A model generated the notes under the pieces. It worked only from the letters and a program-made list of their open reading frames with translations, searched no databases and was not told the origin of the DNA. Below, piece after piece: positions 1-4,895 of a stretch of DNA of 5,600 nucleotides. This DNA is from Gammaproteobacteria bacterium UBA3532 (lineage in GTDB: Bacteria > Pseudomonadota > Gammaproteobacteria > Enterobacterales > UBA3532), in the NCBI GenBank assembly GCA_002376965.1, contig DFOV01000272.1, positions 1 through 5,600 of the forward strand, given 5' to 3'. Position numbers and translations under genes: made by a program. Position 1 is the first letter of the stretch. Every line of letters begins with the position of its first letter.

Positions 1-812
1 GGGGTCACGCTGGACTGGCGTTGTGATTGCTGTTCCAGATGGGCCAGCAACCCGCGGGTAAAAAACGAGCCCTGAACCGTGGCTTGAGCATCTTCATGAT
101 CGGCGGAGGCACTTAGGCCAACCCAGCGCGCGCTCTGCTGTTGATCCAAGGCGCTAAATGGCGTCACTTCTCGCGTATCGTTAAATCGTTCTGGCTTGGC
201 CATGCCAGGATAATCGTGAAATTTTGCAACATATGCCACGCCATCGATGACATGCTGCTTCACATTGCGTGTTGCCGAACCACTGTGACAGGCATCAATT
301 AACACCATCAGCTGCTGGCTCGGGATTTGGCTTAGCCACTGGTTCAACTCGTCGTCTATGACAAAGGCTTGTTGTTGAGGGACAGAATCGGGATAGAGCA
401 CCGAAGCATCATAAGGCACCAACGCTTCATCAACGCCATCGGCTTCGTCGCCATTTTGATCTTTGACATAGCTGCCATGACCGCTGAAATAGAATAATAC
501 CCGATCCTCAGCCGTCACCCCTTGAACCAGATGGGAATGTATCGCCTGACGAATGCCATCATAAGTAGCCGCATCATTCTCCAGCACTTTGATCTGGTCT
601 TTCCGATAACCCATAAGCGCGGCGGCTCGGCGCATGTTGTTCAGATCAGCAGGAATCCCCGGCAGTGAGCGTATGCCAGATTGATATTCCCCCACCCCAA
701 TCAGCAAAGCGCGATTTTCTGCATAGGCGCTTTGCCCCGCTAGCAATGGCAACACCACCATCACCACAAGGCGATAGATAGGAATGAGCATGTAACGCTG
801 ATAGTTGGTCAT
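1..812 (-). CDS. Secreted metacaspase-like protease (peptidase C14), C-terminus cut off by window edge
   Basis: The frame is open from ATG at 812 to the left edge (270 codons seen, no stop). Residues 1-31 form a signal peptide: basic start, hydrophobic stretch RLVVMVVLPLLAG, cleavage site AYA-EN. The caspase fold follows from about residue 34 (RALLIGVGEY). The catalytic dyad is visible: His112 in YFSGHGS and Cys175 in LIDACHSG. Between them lies DQNGDEADGVDEALVPYD (118-135), the acidic signature that in metacaspases lines the S1 pocket and Ca site and gives Arg/Lys specificity. A cysteine endopeptidase in the periplasm or outside the cell is therefore inferred; substrates are unknown. The ATG at 812 is chosen because it gives a good signal peptide; its Shine-Dalgarno is weak (AAGAACG). 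ATG 791 (residue 8) is an alternative. The gene follows the FHA-caspase gene after a 297-bp structured gap with its own putative control box. Confidence 0.9.
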   Translation of the reverse strand, partial: MTNYQRYMLIPIYRLVVMVVLPLLAGQSAYAENRALLIGVGEYQSGIRSLPGIPADLNNMRRAAALMGYRKDQIKVLENDAATYDGIRQAIHSHLVQGVTAEDRVLFYFSGHGSYVKDQNGDEADGVDEALVPYDASVLYPDSVPQQQAFVIDDELNQWLSQIPSQQLMVLIDACHSGSATRNVKQHVIDGVAYVAKFHDYPGMAKPERFNDTREVTPFSALDQQQSARWVGLSASADHEDAQATVQGSFFTRGLLAHLEQQSQRQSSVT

Positions 813-824
813 AAGTTCGTTCTT

Positions 825-887
825 GGGTTAGTACATAAATAACTAGGTTTAGTACATAAACAACTAGGGTTAGTCCATGAATATCTA
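825..887 (-). repeat. Three 21-bp tandem repeats just upstream of the metacaspase gene
   Basis: Units are 825-845, 846-866 and 867-887, with no spacer. Units 1 and 2 differ at two or three positions and unit 3 is more diverged. Read on the minus strand each begins TAG and ends ACTAACCC or ACTAAACC, and units 1 and 2 share the core TTTATGTACTAA. The array ends 12 nt before the metacaspase ATG, so it would lie in the 5' leader or at the promoter. The 21-bp period is two helical turns, which would put repeated protein sites on one DNA face. Binding is an inference; only the repeat itself is seen. Confidence 0.85.
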
Positions 888-913
888 GACGGAGAAAATC
901 TGTTTCTTAAAAA
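887..913 (-). promoter_or_regulatory. Candidate control box, copy 1 (TTTTTAA-N12-CTCCGTCT), upstream of metacaspase gene
   Basis: Read on the minus strand, TTTTTAA (913-907) is followed by 12 nt and CTCCGTCT (894-887). Over 27 bp it matches the sequence at 4034-4060 in the same orientation at 24 positions. The gene-proximal edge lies 74 nt from the metacaspase start at 812. A promoter or activator site is inferred from recurrence and position. CGTC resembles the -10 core of some ECF sigma promoters, but no AAC-type -35 lies at the expected distance. Confidence 0.5.
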
Positions 914-928
914 AACGCCCCCTCCAGA

Positions 929-1070
929 AAAAGTCGATGTTCTGATTGAGTGGCAGGAAATTTCTTGCGCAAACCGCCGTGAAATCATCCCTGATGGCTC
1001 AACCGCCGCGTCCATGCGGCGGATGTTTGCTGCAGAAACTCCCTGCCACTCAATCAGAACATCGACTTTT
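929..1070 (-). repeat. 142-bp near-palindrome with 29-bp perfect inverted repeats
   Basis: The arms 929-957 and 1042-1070 are perfect 29-bp reverse complements (AAAAGTCGATGTTCTGATTG and nine further bases). Inside them 961-974 pairs with 1025-1038 at 11 of 14 positions. Innermost is a GC stem, CCGCCGC (1003-1009) with GCGGCGG (1016-1022), around a 6-nt loop. Transcribed leftward from the FHA-caspase gene it would fold into one long branched hairpin between two caspase cistrons. It could be a MITE-like element with long terminal repeats, a structured or processed RNA, or an mRNA processing or stability element. No convincing target-site duplication flanks it, and the run of seven T that follows on the minus strand (915-909) is 13 nt beyond the stem, too far for a canonical terminator. 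Confidence 0.85.
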
Positions 1071-1109
1071 AGCTTAGCCATCGAGCAGTGAACCCTGGCT
1101 TAATCGCTG

Positions 1110-2477
1110 TCATTCTATGTGCGCAATAAAAACCAACGGTGAACCCTGATCGGCCAGATAAAACACCCGACCCGACTCAATATATACGCGTTTATCCGCC
1201 GAAACGCGCTGCTTCGGACCAAACCAGGTGCCATTGGTCGACCCCTGATCCTGCAGCCACATCTTACCCTTTTCGCTGTCCCATCCCATTTGCAGATGAC
1301 AGCCACTCACCTGCGGACGATCAATCACGATATCCACTTGCGCCGCGTTGCGCCCAATCAACACTGTGTCGCCATCATCCAGCAAACGCAATAAGCGTTG
1401 GGAATGCAAATCTTTTAAATAGCCCCGCACCTGGCCTTTGGCAAACTTGCTGGTAGCGATCAGCTGCTTTAGCGCATCTCGATCGTCTGCCAACATTTTA
1501 CGGATATCAATCCCCTCAACCCAACGCGTGCGCCGCCGATAGCGAACATATTGCCAGCTCAGCGCCAACAAACAACTAGCGCTCAATCCGACCAACGCCA
1601 TCAGCCACCATGGAATATGCTGGCTGCGACCACAACCATTCTCTTCGGCAAAGCAGAACTCCCCACTAAAAGCCCCGCCCTGAAATGGCACCTGCTTACC
1701 CATACTGGCTTGGCTAACATTGGCCGCAACGTTTTTATAGAGTTCGATCAGCGATAGATCTGGCTCGGCCATCTGTGCCAGCAAGTGGGTGGTGAACAAG
1801 CCATTGCGGCCCTGCCCATCTTCAGCCACCGCCCCTGGCGCGGTTCCGAATAAATAAAGGGTTCCCGTTGCTTTATTATCATTGCGACGGCGCGGCAACA
1901 GCGGATTTTGCACCTTAGCCCACCCTTCGCCGCCTTTGATATTCAATGGATTATCTCGGCACGCATCAAGAATGATGATGCTAAAGCGGATAACATCGGC
2001 CAGTAGTTTGATTTGAATATTGAGCTTAGCCAGATTAATGGCTTGCTGATCGATGGGTTCTTTATTTATCTTGAAGTCTGTTGGTAGTAAGTAATTACTA
2101 CCTTCAACCTGCATACCGTGGCCTGCGTAATAAAACAGCACCACCACTTCGCGCTCGCCATCAGCAGCATGGGCTACTTTATCCATCAGGCGATTGATCC
2201 CTTGGGTCATCTGGCTGTGATTGGCATCTAGGAGGGCCACCACATCAAAGCTCAATTGGCGCAGCTGATTACTAACGTCAACCGCATCATTATAGGCATT
2301 GGGCAGGCCAGGAAGATGGCGATAGGCCGCGTTGCCGACCACCAGGGCAATCCTCCCTTCAGATGGTGCCGCCTCTGCCGTGGTCGCTAGCAAACCATCG
2401 TATAGCAATAAACCGCATGACAATAAAACGGCCATCCATACCCGCATCAATGCGCTTTGCTTACGCCACCTTGCCAT
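1110..2477 (-). CDS. Membrane-anchored caspase-family protease with C-terminal FHA domain
   Basis: 455 aa from ATG 2477. Residues 1-36 are a long signal peptide or signal anchor (MARWRKQ, hydrophobic VWMAVLLSCGLLL, possible cleavage AEA-AP). A peptidase C14 domain covers about 41-275: RIALVVGN, catalytic His120 in FYYAGHG, GSNYLLPTD, catalytic Cys173 in ILDACRDNP. A transmembrane helix at about 289-309 (IPWWLMALVGLSASCLLAL) is followed by basic RYRRRTRW, placing the rest in the cytoplasm. An FHA domain at about 370-455 keeps the phosphothreonine-binding landmarks GRN (375-377), SGCH (391-394) and STNGTW (413-418). The protease domain should therefore be periplasmic and the phosphopeptide reader cytoplasmic. 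ATG 2477 has an AAGGA 9 nt upstream; the longer frame from GTG 2540 lacks a ribosome site and would begin inside the intercistronic hairpin. Third gene of the leftward operon, between the lipoprotein and the second caspase. Confidence 0.9.
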   Translation of the reverse strand: MARWRKQSALMRVWMAVLLSCGLLLYDGLLATTAEAAPSEGRIALVVGNAAYRHLPGLPNAYNDAVDVSNQLRQLSFDVVALLDANHSQMTQGINRLMDKVAHAADGEREVVVLFYYAGHGMQVEGSNYLLPTDFKINKEPIDQQAINLAKLNIQIKLLADVIRFSIIILDACRDNPLNIKGGEGWAKVQNPLLPRRRNDNKATGTLYLFGTAPGAVAEDGQGRNGLFTTHLLAQMAEPDLSLIELYKNVAANVSQASMGKQVPFQGGAFSGEFCFAEENGCGRSQHIPWWLMALVGLSASCLLALSWQYVRYRRRTRWVEGIDIRKMLADDRDALKQLIATSKFAKGQVRGYLKDLHSQRLLRLLDDGDTVLIGRNAAQVDIVIDRPQVSGCHLQMGWDSEKGKMWLQDQGSTNGTWFGPKQRVSADKRVYIESGRVFYLADQGSPLVFIAHIE

Positions 2478-2486
2478 GCACTGCCG

Positions 2487-2491
2487 TCCTT
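2487..2491 (-). promoter_or_regulatory. Ribosome binding site that decides the FHA-caspase start
   Basis: Minus-strand AAGGA lies 9 nt before ATG 2477 and favours this start over the in-frame GTG at 2540, which has no purine-rich site before it. Confidence 0.65.
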
Positions 2492-2498
2492 TTAATAA

Positions 2499-2566
2499 GA
2501 GTCTGCGCGTATTTTGACCTTGTTTTAATGAAAACACCACTGTTAGTCAAAATCCCGCGCAGACTC
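2499..2566 (-). repeat. Long intercistronic hairpin between lipoprotein and FHA-caspase genes
   Basis: Arms 2499-2518 and 2546-2566 pair as an 11-bp stem (GAGTCTGCGCG), a one-versus-two-base bulge, and an 8-bp stem (ATTTTGAC). The 27-nt loop holds a smaller stem, GTTTT-CATT-AAAAC on the minus strand. The hairpin begins 7 nt after the lipoprotein stop and ends 21 nt before the FHA-caspase ATG. No U-run follows (TTATTAAAAGG), so it is more likely an mRNA stability, processing or attenuation element than a strong terminator. Confidence 0.8.
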
Positions 2567-2573
2567 ATCACCA

Positions 2574-3110
2574 TCAAGCACCGCAGGCCTGAATCGCTGC
2601 CGACATCAGCAACAACGTGTTGTCGCGGTTGCGGATCGCTCGGAAGTACGCGGCATTGTCTCCCAACACCCGCTGCAAACCTCGCTCTTTTTGCTTGGTT
2701 TCACGATCCATATTGAGCACCAGGTCATCTAATGAGCGCTCGGTGTTGCAAACACTTTGCGTTTCCGGCAACGACACATAGCGCGGGTTGAAGTAGCTGT
2801 TGTAACGCGTTTTGGCTTCTTTTTCGTACATCAAGCCCTGATCAACCAACCACTGCAAATAGTCACGCAAGGTAGCGTTGTTGGTCTGACCCGGAGCGCC
2901 TTCGGCAATGGTTAATAGCGCATCAAAATGGCTGTCGACATATCCGGCGCAAGCCGACTGGCTTAGGGTATTTTGTGATTGCAATACCGCATCATTCAGG
3001 CGTTTGCTGGTTGGAGAATGACAGCTAATCGATTTTGTCGGGGTGCTGCCACAAGCGCTTAGCAACATTGCGCAGCCTAATACCAATACTTTCACCAGTA
3101 ATTTGTTCAT
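2574..3110 (-). CDS. Predicted outer-membrane lipoprotein of unknown function
   Basis: 178 aa. The N-terminus MNKLLVKVLVLGCAMLLSAC is a lipoprotein signal with lipobox LSAC; Cys20 would be lipidated. Residue +2 is Gly, not Asp, which in enterobacterial rules favours sorting to the outer membrane. The mature part is about 160 aa, soluble and mostly helical by composition. It has four further cysteines (30, 54, 121, 176) that could form two disulfides in the periplasm. No enzyme motif or known domain is recognised. ATG 3110 is supported by GAGGAAAG at 3121-3114. It starts 34 bp after the stop of the periplasmic-protein gene and precedes the FHA-caspase gene, so co-transcription is likely. By context it could be an outer-membrane anchor or accessory factor for the caspases; that is inference. 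Confidence 0.87.
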   Translation of the reverse strand: MNKLLVKVLVLGCAMLLSACGSTPTKSISCHSPTSKRLNDAVLQSQNTLSQSACAGYVDSHFDALLTIAEGAPGQTNNATLRDYLQWLVDQGLMYEKEAKTRYNSYFNPRYVSLPETQSVCNTERSLDDLVLNMDRETKQKERGLQRVLGDNAAYFRAIRNRDNTLLLMSAAIQACGA

Positions 3111-3144
3111 GATCTTTCCTCTATTCCTTGTGCGATTGAATAAC

Positions 3145-3936
3145 TTACATTAACCAGGGATCAGCTTGTTCATCAGACTCTGGCATGATCGGAGCGGTAT
3201 CCGGCAGGGCTGCAGCCTCTTCTTCGCCGTATAGCAGCGTTTTCACCCCATCCACCGTGGCAAACATCTCGTCGCTAAGCTCGCCCATGGTGATATCCAG
3301 CTGGGCCTGAACCTTGGCGCTGGCAATTTCAGATTGAATTTGGGTGATTAACGATAGCGACTCATCGGTTTCCATAAATAGGCTGGCCGCTGCAATGGCC
3401 AAATGCTCGCCGCGTCCGTTGCTGCTAACCAATTCGTAGTACTTCTGAAAGCGTTTTGACAACCCGCGTGATTTCACATTGCCTTTGATGGCCTGGTTGA
3501 TTTTGTCGATAGTGCTGCCCTTTCCGGTCAACATATTTTGCACATCCATCGGCGTCATTTGCCGCCCAACCTGATTGCTCAAACGATGTCCCAGGCTCTT
3601 GTGGGTCTGCGCCATCGAGTTTTTCACTTCAGGCAACACCTGATCAATGACATCCAGCATTTCCAGATATTTTTGTTGGATCTGCTTTTTCAATGCCGCA
3701 CAACCACTATCACCCACATTGCCCTCACACTGACTTTGCTTATAGGTCTGGTGGGCCATATCCATACCATTAATGACATCAGCCAACTGCTCATCCATGG
3801 CCTTGGTCGCCGCCACCGACGACTGCAGGTCATTGAGCACGGTCGTCGGAAATAAATCTATTTTAGGTGAGCTGGCAAAAGCCGTTGGGCTGAGCAGCGC
3901 ACATCCTAAAGAGATCGCGAGTAATGTACCTTTCAT
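3145..3936 (-). CDS. Predicted periplasmic helical protein of unknown function
   Basis: 263 aa from ATG 3936. Signal peptide MKGTLLAISLGCALLSPTAFA with cleavage after Ala21 (AFA-SS). The mature protein is rich in Gln, Met, Lys and Glu and looks largely alpha-helical, with long amphipathic stretches at about 33-115 and 195-235. The only mature cysteines, Cys70 and Cys79, are eight residues apart and could form a disulfide loop. The tail is acidic (GEEEAAALPD onward) and ends DPWLM. No family is recognised. The in-frame ATG at 4014 would add 26 residues ahead of the signal peptide and lacks a ribosome site, while 3936 has AAGGAG 7 nt upstream. It is the first gene of the leftward operon, divergent from the ExbB-like gene and 34 bp before the lipoprotein gene, so it is probably part of the same envelope complex. 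Confidence 0.87.
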   Translation of the reverse strand: MKGTLLAISLGCALLSPTAFASSPKIDLFPTTVLNDLQSSVAATKAMDEQLADVINGMDMAHQTYKQSQCEGNVGDSGCAALKKQIQQKYLEMLDVIDQVLPEVKNSMAQTHKSLGHRLSNQVGRQMTPMDVQNMLTGKGSTIDKINQAIKGNVKSRGLSKRFQKYYELVSSNGRGEHLAIAAASLFMETDESLSLITQIQSEIASAKVQAQLDITMGELSDEMFATVDGVKTLLYGEEEAAALPDTAPIMPESDEQADPWLM

Positions 3937-3943
3937 TATTTTG

Positions 3944-3949
3944 CTCCTT
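3944..3949 (-). promoter_or_regulatory. Ribosome binding site that decides the start of the periplasmic-protein gene
   Basis: Minus-strand AAGGAG sits 7 nt before ATG 3936. It rules in the short form with a clean signal peptide over the 26-residue-longer frame from 4014. Confidence 0.8.
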
Positions 3950-4033
3950 GTACCAAATTCGAAGAAAAAATATCTCTGTTGAAAACACATAACGCGACGA
4001 CAAAAAGGGTGCATCGGCGCTGTTACATCGATG

Positions 4034-4060
4034 AGACGGAGGGAATCTATTTCTTAAAAA
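4034..4060 (-). promoter_or_regulatory. Candidate control box, copy 2, facing the leftward operon
   Basis: Minus-strand TTTTTAA (4060-4054), 12 nt, CTCCGTCT (4041-4034). It matches 24 of 27 positions of the box at 887-913. The edge is 97 nt from the ATG at 3936. The role is inferred from recurrence, orientation and spacing; no convincing sigma70 pair was found in this stretch. Confidence 0.5.
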
Positions 4061-4071
4061 TTTTTTTGTGA

Positions 4072-4098
4072 TTTTTTAAATGCCCGGTTTCTCCGTCT
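4072..4098 (+). promoter_or_regulatory. Candidate control box, copy 3, facing the rightward operon
   Basis: Plus-strand TTTTTTAA (4072-4079), 11 nt, CTCCGTCT (4091-4098). The 11 bases TTTCTCCGTCT are identical to copy 1 read toward its gene. The edge lies 83 nt before ATG 4182. The middle (GCCCGG) differs from copies 1 and 2, so this copy is weaker. Confidence 0.45.
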
Positions 4099-4181
4099 GA
4101 TTGATGAAACCGTAGTGAATGACCCAACACGCTGGCTAGACAAAGCATTCTGGCGGAACGAATTTAAAAAAGGAGAGGCCA

Positions 4182-4895
4182 ATGACAACCCCAATTACCA
4201 ATATGCTCAAAGGCATGGCGTTAGGTGCCATCTGTGCAGCAACCCTGGCCGCCATCGGCGGATACATCGCCAGCTTATCCGGCTGGCTGGTCTTTACCGC
4301 CCCGGTAGACTCGCCGTTGCTCAGCCTGTGGTACTGGGTCTACAACAACCTGCGCCTGTCGTTGATTCCCTTTAGCCTGATCGCCGTCGCCTATCTGCAC
4401 GCCATCATCCAGCTAAAGCAGGCTCTGGGAAAAATCCCTAGCGATGCCAATGCCGTTCAGCGTTATGAGCAATGGGTGGATGTGCATACCTCGTTGTTTT
4501 TTGGTGTTGGAGTAATATGGACAGCAATTGGCATGCGCAGCGCCCTGCTCCAGGCACTCGGCGGGCTTGATGCCGAATCAGCCGCATCAATGGGCGCGTT
4601 TACCATTTTGCAACGATTGATCGATGGCGGCGTGCTGCTATCACTGTCCACCACTATCGTTGGTGGTGTGGGGGGCTATTTGATGCGCTTGCTGAAAAGC
4701 CAAATGGTCGGCCGCCAACTCAACACCTTCTACCAAAACCAGTTCGAAAGCCCATACTCCCAAATCACGGACCAGCTAAAACGCATCGAACAGTTGCTGG
4801 CCCAGCAGCCAGCGACCATGCCCGTCTCAGCCAGTACCAGTCAGGAGCACTACGCAACAGCTCCCGCACCAACTACAGAGGAGCAAAGCCAATGA
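4182..4895 (+). CDS. MotA/TolQ/ExbB-like inner-membrane channel subunit
   Basis: 237 aa with four predicted membrane helices at about 12-35, 57-78, 104-127 and 147-170, and a Gln/Pro/Ser-rich cytoplasmic-type tail with a short coiled coil (about 192-209). The last two helices resemble the ion-path helices of ExbB/TolQ/MotA. FGVGVIWTAIGM aligns with the GLFGTVWGIM type of motif, putting Thr114 at the conserved Thr. GGVLLSLSTTIVGGVGG aligns with GIAEALLATAIGL, putting Thr157 at the second conserved Thr. The Glu normally found in that helix is replaced by Leu152. In known families such proteins form pentamers that use proton or sodium flow to drive a partner with one helix. That partner is the next gene, whose ATG overlaps this stop (ATGA). 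The start has AGGAG at 4171-4175, 6 nt upstream. Family membership is inferred from motifs and gene pairing; the sequence is divergent. Confidence 0.8.
   Translation: MTTPITNMLKGMALGAICAATLAAIGGYIASLSGWLVFTAPVDSPLLSLWYWVYNNLRLSLIPFSLIAVAYLHAIIQLKQALGKIPSDANAVQRYEQWVDVHTSLFFGVGVIWTAIGMRSALLQALGGLDAESAASMGAFTILQRLIDGGVLLSLSTTIVGGVGGYLMRLLKSQMVGRQLNTFYQNQFESPYSQITDQLKRIEQLLAQQPATMPVSASTSQEHYATAPAPTTEEQSQ

Larger units (their letters stand above)
4022..4110. repeat. 20-bp imperfect inverted repeat in the divergent intergenic region
   Basis: 4022-4041 and the reverse complement of 4091-4110 match at 17 of 20 positions (GTTNCATCNATNAGACGGAG). They flank 49 bp of AT-rich DNA containing T7 (4061-4067) and T6 (4072-4077) runs. 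The symmetry fits a divergent control region with one site for each operon. The ends also resemble short terminal repeats of a small element, but no flanking duplication is seen. Confidence 0.75.

Noticed and set aside
825..887. CRISPR array.
   Set aside because: The three units are contiguous with no spacers and no cas genes are present.
929..1070. Integron attC site or retron msr-msd.
   Set aside because: The arm ends do not carry the RYYYAAC/GTTRRRY core sites of attC, and no integrase or reverse transcriptase gene is in the window.
809..1081. 90-codon minus-strand frame starting MAKLKVDVLIEWQ, whose TGA overlaps the metacaspase ATG (ATGA).
   Set aside because: It is built from the two arms of the palindrome and the 21-bp tandem repeats, has no Shine-Dalgarno before ATG 1081, and its C-terminal half looks like translated repeat. 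The stop overlap is suggestive but not enough; a conserved protein in relatives would change this.
1088..1148. Direct repeat GTGAACCCTG at 1088-1097 and 1139-1148 around the FHA-caspase stop.
   Set aside because: Ten bases twice, one copy inside coding sequence; weak evidence for anything functional.
2478..2540. Extended N-terminus of the FHA-caspase from GTG 2540.
   Set aside because: It would start inside the hairpin loop, lacks a ribosome site, and puts 21 residues ahead of a clean signal sequence that has AAGGA before ATG 2477.
3937..4014. 26-residue N-terminal extension of the periplasmic protein from ATG 4014.
   Set aside because: The extension is aromatic and basic, precedes a complete signal peptide, and has no ribosome site, while ATG 3936 has AAGGAG.
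4056..4080. Rho-independent terminators suggested by the T runs.
   Set aside because: The region lies between divergent genes, so nothing should end there, and no GC-rich stem directly precedes either T run.
4115..4375. 86-codon plus-strand frame overlapping the start of the ExbB-like gene.
   Set aside because: It is out of frame with the well-supported membrane protein, which has a strong ribosome site at 4171-4175.
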